64,000 bases of DNA, taken from positions 1 through 64,000 of the forward strand of contig CAUYLG010033243.1 in NCBI GenBank assembly GCA_963573385.1, written 5' to 3'. The notes beneath the pieces are model-generated. The model searched no databases, was not told the origin of the DNA, and saw only the letters and a list, made by a program, of their open reading frames with translations. The stretch's first letter is position 1. Each line of letters opens with the position of its first letter. Origin of the DNA: Cacajao melanocephalus. Its lineage: Eukaryota > Chordata > Mammalia > Primates > Pitheciidae. Shown one piece after another: positions 26,930 to 38,911 of this stretch. A program made the position numbers and the translations under genes.

Positions 26930-27770
26930 GCATTTGCACCAGCAATGACAGAACAAAACAACATGGATAAGAGTAGTATAAACAACTTTGAGAGTTCATA
27001 GGTGGGCTGCCATACTTTCAGCTAGAGTGAATAGTAAAGACTTTGGTGACAGGTAAATATTCAGAATAAATCTTGAAGAATGAGACATATTTCAATAGGA
27101 AGAGATATGGTTGGTGGACAGCATTTCAGATAAACAGAGAATCAAATGAGCTAAAGTGTAGAGGTGAGAAATTTGAATAGTCCAGTTGTCTAGACTAGCA
27201 CTGCCCGATAGAACTTTTTTCCATGAAGGCAATGTTGTATAAACATTCTGTCCAATATGGTACCCACTAGCCACATATGGCTGTTGAACACTTGACATGT
27301 GCATAGTGTGATGAATTTTTTATTCTATTTAATTTTGATTAGACTACACACCACATCTGACTAGTGCTGGCTCAAGCCCTAGGATACATGGAGAGGAGCT
27401 GAGTGTGATAAGATCCAAACAGCTTGGCAAATTTCAAAGCACTTAACTGCTAGGCCAACAAGTTTAGTTCTCAAAATAGAACAAACATATTTAGAACCAG
27501 GCAAAACAAAAGAATACGTGTATGAAGGAGACCAAAAAGTTGCAGAGAGATAAATAGGAAATCCAGGAATTCCACAAGGAATGGGCATTGAAGAAAGGCT
27601 TGCCTCTTATTGTTAGTTTGAGGCCAGTGGGTTGGGAAAAAAGTTTGTTAGATTTGGTAATTCAGAGCTTCTTAGTGACTTTCAGAGAAAAAGTTTCCTC
27701 TGAGTGGTGGAAAAAATATTGCAAGAATTTAGGAGTAAGGTATGCTGAGTAGAGGCAACATGGAACACAG
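26930..27770 (-). repeat. Ancient L2 LINE, antisense, interrupted by MER58
   Basis: tggacagcatttcagataaa, cagagaatcaaatgagctaa before the MER58, and gttagatttggtaattcaga, gagtggtggaaaaaatattg after it, follow antisense L2. Identity is low and the ends are approximate. Confidence 0.5.
27194..27348 (+). repeat. MER58-type element, 3'-truncated
   Basis: agcactgcccgatagaactt, aacattctgtccaatatggt, acccactagccacatatggc and tattctatttaattttgatt follow MER58. The 3' terminus is missing. Confidence 0.75.
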
Positions 27771-28349
27771 ACTTTTTTTTTTTGGAAAAAGTTTATATTC
27801 CTAGAGTTATAGGATGAAGCATTACACAATAAGTTAGTCTCAGGAAGGACTGTATTTGCCAAGTAAGTGGAGTTCTTGCAGGCAAACTAGTTAGTTTCAA
27901 TGCCAGGTGTGAAATTATAGCGGTTTAGATAAAATTTTGAAGCAATTCTATAAATAACTACTCTGAGTCATGACATTTTTAGGCCACATAGAAAACAATA
28001 GTTGAAAGAATACAAAGAATGTTGAAATCATAACTAAGCCCCTTGCTGAGTTTATATTCTGAGCTAAGGATAGATTACCCTCATGCACTTATTATGATGA
28101 AAAACTTTTTTGTTTTTCTTGCACAGCACACATAGGTATCAGATAAAGGTTGGGGAGTATCCTCATGGATACCTCAAAGACAAGTAACCCATGGACAGAG
28201 GACAGAGAAATTTCATGCAAAGACATAGATTTTCCTGTCTCTCATGATTAAATTCTCTTAGTTTCCTCTTTATGAAAATCATTTGTGGTACTTAATAAAT
28301 GTACAAAATCTTCTGCTTCAATTCAAACTGGTCAATATAAATCTTAGCT

Positions 28350-28425
28350 TGGGGATCTGCATTTTTAATTAGCACCTGAGATATTCCTTAAGGTCAGGCA
28401 ATTTTAGGAAATACTGATTTATTTC
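28350..28425 (+). repeat. MER5-type fragment
   Basis: ggggatctgcatttttaatt, agcacctgagatattcctta and aggaaatact resemble the 3' half of MER5A. It is short and uncertain. Nothing was recognised in 27771-28349. Confidence 0.4.
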
Positions 28426-28972
28426 ATTTATTCATCCTTGCAACAAACATCAGTGGAACATTTTCCACATTCCAGACACTCAGATACTAGGAATCAAAGA
28501 TAATAAAGACATAGTTTCTGGCCTCAAGAAATTGTTCTGGGAGAGGAGACAGTAAATGCCATTGTGTAAGAAATGGCTTGGTAGCTATTGCAAAAGGAGC
28601 ACAGAGAAGGGCAGCTCAGCATTGAGGAGGTTGTAGAAAGCTTTGCTTGGGGAAAGTAAAGTTTGAGTAGGATGTTCAAGGATAAGTCAACCAGATGATA
28701 CAGCGAGTGAGAGGAAAAGCACTCTTTTCAGGATAAACGTCACATTAAAGGGAAGAAATTGTATTGGGTCTGTGAATACTACTGAATTCAACACAGCTGG
28801 AAAGCAGGTTTTCCATGGAATAATGGCCAGTGTGGCAACAGACAAAGGCATTTTTGTACCAGAGCACAAAAATAAGTGCCTAGTTATTTTCTAGGCGATG
28901 TGAAGTCATTAAAGGGTAATGTGGGGTTGGTGAGACTGAAGATAGGGAGACCGATTAAAATCTTAATAAGTT

Positions 28973-29249
28973 GGCCAAGTACAGTGGCTTATGCCTGTAA
29001 TCCCAGCACTTTGGGAGGCCAAGGTGGGTGGATCACCTGAGGTCAGGAGTTGAATAGTCTGACCAACATGGTGAAACCCTGTCTCTACTAAAAATACTAA
29101 AATTAGCTGGATGTGGTGGTGGGCACCTGTAATCCCAGCTACTCAGGAGGCTGAGACTGAATCACTTGAACCCAGGAGGCAGAGGTTGCAGTGAGCTGAG
29201 ATGGAGCCATTGCACTCCAGCCTGGGCGACAAGAGCTAGACTCCATCTC

Positions 29250-29252
<3 letters not shown>
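28973..29252 (+). mobile_element. Alu, sense, with its tail replaced by (CA)n
   Basis: It starts ggccaagtacagtggcttat and ends ctccatctcaaaa. The duplication CTTAATAAGTT (28962-28972) and CTTAACAAGTT (29290-29300) brackets the element together with the microsatellite, so the (CA)n grew from the poly(A) tail. About 16 bp are missing where gcaggag should follow gaggctgag. Confidence 0.94.

Positions 29253-29284
<32 letters not shown>
29253..29284. repeat. (AC)16 microsatellite in an Alu tail
   Basis: Sixteen uninterrupted AC units between the end of the Alu and its downstream target duplication. Probably polymorphic. Confidence 0.95.
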
Positions 29285-29287
<3 letters not shown>

Positions 29288-29345
29288 GACTTAACAAGTT
29301 AATTCGGGTGAGAGGTGATGGTGTCTGACCTAAGGCAATGACCGC

Positions 29346-30329
29346 AGAGGTAGAATGAAAACAATAGTTTTTGATAGTTACTGACTTATTATGCATGACA
29401 TAATCAGATGATCATTCTTTTGATCCTTTTATTAAGGTTGTCTTAATGAAATGAACTGAATTGTTAAATAATTGATTTTGTAGATGGCTCACATGATACA
29501 TTCAGTCACAATGGGGAACATATAATTGCTATTCATACCTATAGTGACTTCTTAAATTGGATTGCTATTGGAGAAGATTTTTGGTATTTATCCCATTGAT
29601 TTAAGGAGGCATCAACCCAGAGGATGGTCTAAGAGGTTTTCACAGTTGCTTCTGTGGATATTCCAAAGTCTTTAATATTATATAGGTGAGGAAGTATGTA
29701 TTGCTTACTACCTAATTAAGTTCTTCCTATTATTCTGGCCCTTTAACAATGTGTTATGTTTGTTTTTTTTTCCCTCTTTGATTACTTATAGTTGTAATAG
29801 TATTTAAAGACATTTTATATCTCTTCTTTGACTTATTCCAAATTCAAATTAACATATAGAATATGTCTATTTCCAAATATAAGTTATCTAAATGAATTAG
29901 TTTTTAATTATTTTGACACTTTCTAAAATAGTTTAAAATATCTTGAGTTGTCATGAAACTGAAAGGTGATGACTTTATAGTGACAATATTTGTGGCCATG
30001 CAGGAAAAGAGGCACTGGACATTTTAATAAGCAGTTTAATAGAACTTAAATATATGATATCCAATTACTGACAGAATACAAGGCATCATAAAGTAACTTG
30101 GCCACCTTGTGATCTGCAGACATATTTTATAAGTTGGAACACCTTGAGGATTCATAGCATTTGTGTAAAATGTGTGGTCGTTAATACATTGATTCTAATG
30201 TGGAGAGTCCTATGACATGGAGTTTTAAACAGTTAAAATGGTCATATGTACTTCTTTGTTTACGCAATTTGCATTCATAGGAAGAAAGTGGGTAATGTAG
30301 AAGGAACATCGGCCTAGAGAAGCTTACCG
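29346..30329. other. Intron without recognised elements
   Basis: Unique, strongly AT-rich. Nothing identifiable. Confidence 0.5.
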
Positions 30330-30555
30330 AAGCAAGGGAATTTGGAGTGCGATAGACATGGTTTGGGATTCTGACTCTTCTAGTTTTGTGAACCTGAATA
30401 AATGGGTTCACTTTCCTTTCCTCAATTGTAATATGGGATAAAAATGCTGGCCTTACAGGACAGTGTTGAGGATTAAATGAGATAATGAAAGTAAAATATC
30501 AGTATGACATCTGAGTCACGGTATGCCCAGTGGAAAAATAACAGCAATTATTATT
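30330..30555 (+). repeat. MIR
   Basis: ggaatttggagtgcgataga, catggtttgggattctgact, tttcctcaattgtaatatgg, gataaaaatgctggccttac and gaggattaaatgagataatg follow MIR closely through to gtatgcccagtgg. Confidence 0.8.
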
Positions 30556-30569
30556 ATTTAAATCAGGAT

Positions 30570-30690
30570 TCAAGATTCTAGTTGCAACTCAACTACAAAT
30601 TCATGATGATCTTGAACAAGTCACAGTTTCAGGATTTGAGCCTCTTTGTAAAATGAAGCAAGTAGACTGGATGAATTCTATATTTGATGA
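30570..30690 (+). repeat. MIR fragment (second, adjacent)
   Basis: agttgcaactcaactacaaa, gatgatcttgaacaagtcac and gagcctctttgtaaaatgaa follow the MIR core order. It is separate from the copy just upstream, because the same core occurs twice. Confidence 0.6.
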
Positions 30691-31444
30691 CTGAGGTTAG
30701 GATTCAGTGACTTATATGAGTCATATCTGAATTTGTGTCAGAAAATTTATAATTTAAAAAGTTTTTTTTACCCCAGTCATGCACGTTCCTTTTAATCACT
30801 GAGAATGCATTTAATTCAAAATGACTTAAAGGCTGCAGGAATGTTGATTCTGAAATCATGATGGGTATCCAGGTGAAGAATTCCATCAGGCAGTTAGAGA
30901 AGAAACTTGGGAAAGAGGACAGAGCTAAAATATATGGGAATTTAACAACTCAAATGATATTTAAAGAATGAAAGTGACCAACACTTCCTCAGAAACAAAA
31001 ATATATCCAGGCAAATTTCACATCTCTATATATTTTTCTTAATAATCATAGCAGAGGTAACCCATTAAGAATAAGACTATTATTAATTCTAAAATGTTTA
31101 CAAAATATTGACTTGGAATATAAAATTTTAAAAACAATTTGAATGTCCACATAATTCTGTTATGATAATTAGCAGATTTTTGATGCATTTGGAATAGGCT
31201 AGGCCAATTATTTTTTGAGATCATGGATGCATTTTTTAGGTGTCTCAGCCCAATAGCTTGCCATGTTGAGAGCCTGAACATAGAATATGGCTCAAGACAA
31301 AGAAAACTCTGGAAAAGGTAAAGCCAGGAACTGAGAGATTCATATTTTTGGCTTACTCACCCTCAGTTACATCCAGTTGATTTGAACTAATGATACTTTT
31401 CTGCTTATCCTACGTGTGCTCATTCTTGAGAGGTTGGTTAGGAT

Positions 31445-31672
31445 AGGGATTGGGCATTTGAATTCGGAGCTAGACTTCCTGTGTTCAGGTAACCTAGGAA
31501 GCTTTGCAACTTTAGGGGAGTTATTTTACTCTCTGAATGTTAGGTTTCTCAGGCAGGAATTAATATTAGTACCTACTATATAAGGGTTTGTGAAAGTTAA
31601 ATTAAATAATATAGATATGGAACACTTAGGCCAAAATCTGATACACAGTTTTTATAAGCATCAGCCGTTTTT
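31445..31672 (+). repeat. MIR
   Basis: gggcatttgaattcggagct, agacttcctgtgttcaggta, gaatgttaggtttctcaggc, attaatattagtacctacta and cacttaggccaaaatctgat follow the MIR consensus over nearly its full length. Confidence 0.7.
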
Positions 31673-34109
31673 CTCCTCAGTTATTAAAATAAGTTTTACT
31701 TCTATCAAGCCTAAATTTTAAAAAGTTCTCTAGTTTTAAGGGAAACTAATATGCTCAGTGGATTTGGTCATGTTCAGAATAGAAAAAAATTGCAATGAAT
31801 ATGGTTGTTTTTGAATTGACCTGTCAATTTCATCAGAAAGCCAAATTGAGTATACTGTGCAGACACAATTTAAGTTGAAAAGTACTCCCCAATGAAAATT
31901 GTCAAAAGTGAAGCAATAGCAACACATTCCAGAAGAAGAAAAATGCATCTGTAAAACTGTATGTGTGTGTATGTATGTGCGGGTGTGTATTTTAAACTGT
32001 AGTAGAGAATATGAACATCTAGCATAATATTGGGAATTTGCTAAATTCTTTATATTAATATAAAATAAATGTTATTTATAATTTCAGTGCTTTGTAATCG
32101 TGTTTATAGAAAAAGTATTTCACAAAAGTTCTTATTTTTCTTACTCTGAAACTATGACATATGCTGATGGATATAGATTTTCATTTTAAAAATTAAAGAG
32201 TGGCTCAAATGAGTTTAGTTATTTTCTTCGATGATGAAATGCTCCCCGGAGGTGGACCAAGAGAAGTGATAAATCTTTGATGCACCTGTGTAATATATGC
32301 AGTACACTGCTGAGAGTATCTGGTTTTGAGGTTTCAGTGGCAGAACACCAACTGCAGGGAATCTGGATATTCTAGTATAGTTCTGACCTTAAATGTATTA
32401 TCTACTGAAAAGAATAATGCACAGTTTCAAAAATGTTAACATGGCCTCAAAAGGAGGTGAGGGTTATTTTCCATACTTCAAAAACACTGTACCAAACAGG
32501 TTAAAGTGCTAGAGTCCCTTTAATTTTAAAATAGAAGCTTCATTTATTTAGGTGATTGCTATTTAGGGTGCTCTAAACAGCATCTTAGCAGCTGAAAGAG
32601 TTCATACTCCAAATATTCCTTTTGGTGCTGGGAAATAGCATCTGGGTAAGACAAAGAGATCTGGATGAAACAATGGAATATGAATGGCTTTTTCCCTATG
32701 ATCCTAAGCATGTGTCCTCCTGCTTCCCAAACTTTCTTAGCACTTCAGAAAGAAGAGGAAAAAGGGGAAAGATTAGGAAAGCAGGAAATAAGAGGCCAGA
32801 ACAGCCCTTTGAAGAGTTTGATCATCCTCAAAAGTAAAGACAGAGAGTTGAAGTTCTCCCAAGAACAGCAGAGTCCCTTTCCTTTCTTCCGTTCTGTGCA
32901 CACGCAAAGATCAAGAGCAGAAGCAGCTTTCATGCCAAGCCACAAGCCAAACACCCAGGTCACTTATAGACATACACAAGTTTACTCTGTGAGGGTCCTT
33001 GGGTGCGGGCCAGCAATGTCTGCATATACTTCATGCAAATGATATAAAGGGTGTTTTGAACCCACAAACCTAACACATCTTATGAATCATATGTATTAGT
33101 AGTATTTTAGTTTATCATGATCAACCACAAAGTTGTCTCTTTTATTTAACACTGTCCTTTTAATTTAACACTTCTAGTGTTTACTGTGTGTACAAGTATC
33201 TATAATGCTTAGAGATGGATTTAATTTTATGTCCTCAAGTTGTTTTCAGAAGACAGTCTTTACCATATAACACAAAATGTACAAAATAGTTTACAAATTG
33301 TACTTTGGTCATTTATTGGCAGGCTATTTAAAGACAACATGTTGTAAAATTGACTCATTTGTCCATTTCATATACCACATAGAGAATAAAGTAAAATATA
33401 ATGTATAGAACATTCAGGACGAGACAGCTAATCTTGGCTTACTATAAAATGCTGGCATGGAGCCCTTTCCTCCCCTTTCTTCCCCCTTGTTCCCTGAACT
33501 AGTGGACACATACAATGTATACCGCTCAAAAATGTGATTTGGTTATTTCATTTCCAAAAGACAAATTTCATATGAATTTTAACAAAAGGATATTTATAAA
33601 ATGTGCTCTTTTATTATCACTACCTTAAACAACTATAAGGCAATCTTTCTATAAAGACTCGATGTTTCAAAAAAGTACTTAACATTGTTAACTATTCGTA
33701 CCCTTTTAGGAATAAAATGCATACACAGGACAATGAGTATAATAAGAAAATATGTTAAAAATAGGACCAGTTTGGCATAGGCATAGAGAACCATTCTATT
33801 CCTTTTTATGGACTTCTGCTCCATCTCCTCTAAAACCCACTGAGTGGACATGGACTTATCTGGTTCCTGGTGTCACTTCTAGAGGCAGGCTAACAATTCT
33901 ACATTCAGAAGTCAAAAGTCATTTTCAGAAGACATTTCTTTCCTATGATTTCTCCTTTCTTCCTCTTTTAAAATAAGACATTCACAAGACGTGGGGTTTT
34001 CTAGCACATATTAGAACTTTTTTACATCCAGAAGGCTCAGATATAGCAAAATAAATTTTCCTCTAAAAAATTGGGTGGGGGGGAACTTGAGTGCAGCTCT
34101 TTCATATGC
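31673..34109. other. Unique AT-rich intron
   Basis: No repeat recognised apart from a short TG/TATG patch at 31959-31988. Open frames of up to 125 codons at 32622-33042 have no recognised domain and no coding signature that I can defend. Confidence 0.45.
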
Positions 34110-34486
34110 TACAAGCATACCTCATTTTATTGTACTTTGCAGGTTTTTTATTTTTTACAAATTGAAGATCTGTGGCAACCCTACATCAAGTAAATCTATC
34201 AGCGCCAATTTCCCAGTGGCATGTGTTCACTCAGTGTTTTGATTTCACATTTTGTAATTTTCACAATACTTAAAACTTCTTTATTGTAATATCTGTTAGA
34301 GTGATCTGTTTTCAGGAATCTGAAATTGTTTGGGAGCACTACAAATCCTATCTGTGGTTGAGAAATTTTGTGTGTGTTCTGATTGCTTCAGCAACCTGCT
34401 ATTCCCCTACTGCTTTCCCTCTTCTCAGGCTTTCCTAGTCTCTGAGCCACAATAATATTGAAATTTGCCCAATTAATAACCCTACA

Positions 34487-36226
34487 ATGACCTCTAAATG
34501 TTCAAGTGAGAGGAAGAGTTATGTATCTCTCACTTTAAATAAAAAACTAGAAAAGATGAAGCACAGTGAGGAAGGCACATGGAAAGCTGATGTAGGCCTA
34601 AAGGTAGGCCTCAAGGTAGGCCTCTTGTGCCAAACAGAATGCCAAGCTGTAGATGTAAAGGGAAAATTCTTGAAAATTAAAAGTGCTGCTACAAGGAACA
34701 GACACATGATAAGCAAGTGAACCAGGCTTGCTGCTGATATGGAGAAAGTTTGAGTGGTCTGAATAGAAGATCAAACAAGCCACAATGTTCCCTTTAGTCA
34801 AAGCCTAATCAAGAGCAAAACCCTAATTCTCTACAGTTTCTTGAAGGCTGAAAGAGATGAGGAAGCTACTGAAGAAAATAACTAACTAGAAGATGTTATT
34901 TCATGAGGTTTAAGTAAAGAAGTTGTCTACATAACAAAAAAACACACACAAAGTGAAGCAGCAAGTGCTGATGTAGAAGCTGCAGCAAGTTATCCAGAAG
35001 ACCTAGGAGCACTGATCAAGGCAGATACAGTAAACATTAGATTTTCAGTGTAGAAGAAGATGCCATTTAGGACTTCTCCTATCTATGAGGAAAAGTCAAT
35101 ACCTGGCTTCAGAGCTTCAAGGGACAAGCTGACCTTCTTGTTAGGGGCTAATGCAGCTGGTGACTTTAAGTGAAAGCATATGCTCATTGACCATTCTGAA
35201 AATTGTAGGGCTCTTAAGTATTATGCTAAATCTCCTCTGCCTGTGCTCTATAAATAGAATAACAAAGCCTGGATGACAGCACATCTGCTTGTAACAACAT
35301 TTACTGAATACTTTAAGCCCATGATTGAAACCTACTTCCCAGAAAAAAAGGTTTTCTTTCAAAACATGACTGCTCATTGACAATGTACATGGTCACTCCA
35401 GAGCTCTGATGGAAGTGTACAAAGTGATTAACGCTGTTTTCATATCTGGTAACACAGTATCCATTCTGCACCCCATGGATCAAGGAGTGATTCTGACTTT
35501 CAAACTTCGTTATTATAGAAGTACATTTCATTAGGCTATAGCTCCCATACATAGTGACTTCTCTGATGGATCTGGGAAAAGTACATTGAAAACCTTATAG
35601 AAAAAATTCGTAATTATAGATGCCATTAAGATTCATGGAAATAAGTCAATATATCATGGGAAGAGGGCAGAATAGTCTTAGAAGAAATTGATTTCAACTC
35701 TTATAAATGACTTTGAGGGGTTCAAGATTTCAGGGGAAGAAGTAACTGGAGATGTGGTAGAAATAGCCAGAGAACTAGAATTGTAAGTGGAGTCTGAAGA
35801 TGTGACTTGATTGCTACAATATTATTATCAAACTTGAACAGATGAGGAGTTGTTTCTTATGGATGAGCAAAGAAAGTGGCTTCTTGACATGGAATCTATT
35901 TCTCGTGAAGATGCTGTGAACATTGTTGAGATGTCAACAAAGGATTGATAACTTCATATAAACTTAGTTGATAAAAGCAGTGGCAAGATTTGAGAGGATT
36001 GAACTCCAATTTTGAAATAAGTTTTTCTGTAGGTAAAATGCTGTCAAACAGCATCGCATACTACAGAGAAATCTTCTGTGAAAGGAAGAGTCAATCAATG
36101 CAGCAAGCTTCATTGTTGTCTTATTTAAATAAATTTCGCCAGCCACCCCAGCCTTCAGCAACCACCATCCTGATCATTCAGCTTCCATCAACACTGAGGC
36201 AAGAACCGCCACCAGCAGAAAGGTGA
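34487..36226 (+). pseudogene. Tigger1 transposase, inactivated
   Basis: Family knowledge: Tigger transposases carry a CENP-B-like helix-turn-helix DNA-binding region and a DDE catalytic domain. Here the N-terminal frame is open from the ATG at 34487 to 34720, starting MTSKCSSERKS. It then breaks repeatedly. A further piece of the C-terminal region is open at 35990-36226. A 20-bp or so deletion near 35050 appears to remove the first catalytic Asp motif of the family. The LLIDN motif with the second Asp is still readable around 35370-35385. An in-frame 12-bp duplication lies in the N-terminal region. No function is expected. Confidence 0.85.
34601..34624. repeat. 12-bp perfect tandem duplication in the transposase relic
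   Basis: aaggtaggcctc occurs twice in direct succession (34601-34612 and 34613-34624). It adds four codons in frame, repeating Lys-Val-Gly-Leu, within the DNA-binding part. It is absent from the family consensus as I recall it. Confidence 0.8.
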
Positions 36227-36439
36227 CTTGCTGAAGCTCATGCTGAAAGCATTTTTAGCAATAAAGTATTTTTAAATTCAGACATGCACATTGTTTTTCT
36301 GATATAATGCTATTGTATACTAATATAGTACAGTGTAAACATAACTTGTATGTACACTGGTAAACCAAAAATTTCTTGTGTCTCACTTTATTGTGGTAGT
36401 CTAGAACAAAACGTGCAGTATCTCTGAGGTATGTGTGTA

Positions 36440-37010
36440 TACTCTGGTCTTCTATTAATGGCTAGTTAATCTTCCCAAAGGGTGGCAGGCACATTCTGTT
36501 TGCCAAATGCCACACATTGTTCTACCATTTCTCTCTTCCAACGTCAAGGCATGGTGCTGATTACTCTAACCAACTTTTCTGGTCTCACCTCATTTTCCAG
36601 GCCCCTTAAGGGACAGTACAGAGTGGCATCTCGTTCACTAGGGACACAGTGGTAACCTCAGATCTGGGATCTGCACAGCTCCATAGCCTGAGGCTGAGCA
36701 GCTTGAGCTTGAGTCCATATGGCCCATTCTTCCAACTCTTGATGCCTCTTTTGGGTTGGGGTTGCTGTATTTCTCCCAGCCTTCCATGACCTTCACATAG
36801 TGGTGTTGCTTAACCTGGGCATGGTGGGTGCTCAGCTGTGATCTGCAGAGCTGAGGCCCAGTGGGTCTGGCTTGGATACGTCACAGGTAGGAGGGGGATT
36901 GCTGCCATCAGGGCCTAAACCTGGCCCTGTGCCTGAAAGCACTCAACTCACCCAACAGCCCGAGAGCTAAGGGCCCAGCGGATGATGGCCAAGCTCTATG
37001 TCTTACATAG
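36440..37010. other. Unassigned GC-richer segment abutting the transposon
   Basis: The stretch is clearly less AT-rich than its surroundings. It contains phrases such as gctgaggcccagtgggtctg and ctgaggctgagcagcttgag. On the minus strand a frame of more than 50 codons without a stop runs through about 36640-36810. I could not assign it to a repeat or gene. A retrocopy fragment, an LTR or a unique regulatory segment are all possible. Confidence 0.3.
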
Positions 37011-38154
37011 ACATATGTTATGAATTCTCTGCCAGAATTCACACCTTTATTTTCATACTTCATTTTTCCTCTGAAGTAACATTTTATGATGGATAACTAT
37101 CCTTAGGTTCTGATCACATAATTTTTCTGCTGTAAGCTGTTACTAATATTGAGGCACTTTATAAATACTTTTAGATTCATTATTGATTGATTACTTTGCT
37201 TGAATCTCACTTAAGATGTTGGCCCTAGTTCAAACACTGCACATTTTGTAAAACAGGTAGAAGATAATATCTTTTCCTGGGTTTCATGTCTTCTCTCCTC
37301 CTTTCACCTCAGTTTCCACCTCTGTCCTCTCATTTCTGTTCTTCTCTGGCTTTCATGATCTTCTTTCACTCGTTTCATTTATCTGTTGGCATTATTATGA
37401 TTATTTGTTCCAACTGACCCTTCTGATAGGATCTTTTTCTCTCTTCCTCCTTTAACGTCTCATTTTTTGGATATTGTAATATAGAAAGAAATGGAGACAA
37501 TAATTACTTAATTGGGATTTACCATGTTATAAAGCATCTCTGCTTTTTCTTATTTGCTGGCAATTCATTACTTGAAAATATTGACATCAATTTCCAGAAA
37601 TTTTTAAAAGTCTCCAGTCAATACAACTAAATTTCCAATAAATCTACAGTGGTTTGGATAAGAAAGTGCCCGATTTACTTACTTTCTTTCTTTCTTTTCT
37701 TGTAAATCACAACAGTGAATGTTTGGAACAAGGCTGCATTGGGGCACTGTAAGAAATCAGCCTCTGTAAATGATTTTTTATTTCTTCAGAGCCCTTCATA
37801 CTAGTGACTCAGGTTGGTGAGAACTTGCTAAACTGTTTAGTTATTGGTGGGACAGCACTGCCTCCTTTATATCAAAATTGCCACAATAATGGCTTTTTAA
37901 AGTTCTGTTAACCATAGAGAAACACACACCTAGAAATATTTAAGAAAATCAATGACTTTGAACTAAGATTTTATAATTCCATGCTTCTTAAAGAGATCAA
38001 AGTATCAGGAAGGCTGATGTCTCATATTCTCTAATATTGCTGTGATAGCAGTTATGCATAGTATGCCCCCAAATCATGTCATTTTCTTGTCAGGTCTTTA
38101 ATTTAGAGAAGACTTTTCCAGGTGGTAACTACTTTAAAAATTACCACTGTTCTC
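37011..38154. other. Unique AT-rich intron
   Basis: A loosely pyrimidine-rich patch lies at 37280-37450, and a TTTC run at 37682-37700. No repeat family or gene recognised. Confidence 0.5.
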
Positions 38155-38496
38155 AAACCATATAAAAATTGAGTCAAAATGTATTAAAGACTTAAACATA
38201 AGATCTAGAGCCATAAAGCTCTTAGAATAAAAAAAATGTATAAATTTTGTCATGTTAGATTAGGTAATGGTTTCTTAGACATGCTACCAAAAAGCATAAG
38301 AAATAAAAGGAAAAAATAGATAAATGGGACATCAAAATTAAAAACTTTCATGCTTCCAGGGAAACCAGCAAGAAAGTGAAAGAAAACTCACAGAATAAGA
38401 GAAGATATTTACAAATCACATATCTGATAAGGCATTTGTAGCTAAAATATAAAGAGCCATTACAACTCTGTAAAAGACAACCCAATTAAAAATGGA

Positions 38497-38911
38497 CACA
38501 AGAACAGAAAATCAAACACCACATATTCTCACTCATAGGCGCGTGTTGAACAATAAGAACACATGGACACAGGGAGGGGAGCATCACACACTGGGGTCTG
38601 TTGGGGGGGGACTAGGGGAGGGACAGTAGGGGTAGGGAGTTGGGGAGGGATAACATGGGGAGAAATGCCAGATATAGGTGACGGGAATGGAGGCAGCAAA
38701 CCACATTGCCATATATGTACCTATGCAACAATCCTGCATGTTCTGCACATGTGCCCCAGAACCTAAAGTGCAATAATACATATATATATAATATATATAT
38801 ATATAATATATATTATATATACACATATACATATATGTATTTTTATATATACATATACATATATATACACACACTGTATATATATATATATATGTATTAT
38901 ATATATATGAA
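38497..38911 (+). mobile_element. Younger primate L1 3' end nested in the older L1
   Basis: From agaacagaaaatcaaacacc and cactcataggcgcgtgttga through the G-rich 3' UTR block to cagaacctaaagtgcaataa. Target duplication AAAAATGGA (38488-38496) and AAAAATGAA (38912-38920). Joining the flanks restores collinear older L1 sequence. The tail has turned into an AT-rich microsatellite. Confidence 0.9.
38776..38909. repeat. AT-rich (TA/CATA)n microsatellite
   Basis: About 134 bp of alternating TA with ATAC/CATA interruptions and one TTTTT. It lies in the tail of the nested L1. It contains many self-complementary TA runs. Confidence 0.93.

Larger units (their letters stand above)
28435..29345 (-). repeat. 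Ancient L2 LINE, antisense, split by an Alu
   Basis: ttattcatccttgcaacaaa, catcagtggaacattttcca, cattccagacactcagatac, tagtttctggcctcaagaaa and, beyond the Alu, gtgagaggtgatggtgtctg follow antisense L2 from its 3' end inward. Confidence 0.6.
34112..36437 (+). mobile_element. Tigger1-type DNA transposon, nearly full length
   Basis: A mariner/pogo-type cut-and-paste element. The 5' terminus caagcatacctcattttatt and the 3' terminus ending gaggtatgtgtg are inverted repeats, with TA target duplications at 34110-34111 and 36438-36439. At 2326 bp it is close to the roughly 2.4-kb consensus length. The interior follows Tigger1 collinearly, including the sequence around the transposase and the 3' UTR (agcaataaagtatttttaaa). 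It is in the sense orientation of GRM8. Confidence 0.93.

Noticed and set aside
32622..33042. 125-codon + strand frame with a Lys/Glu-rich N-terminal half
   Set aside because: No homology recognised, and competing frames exist on both strands. I could not support it as a gene.
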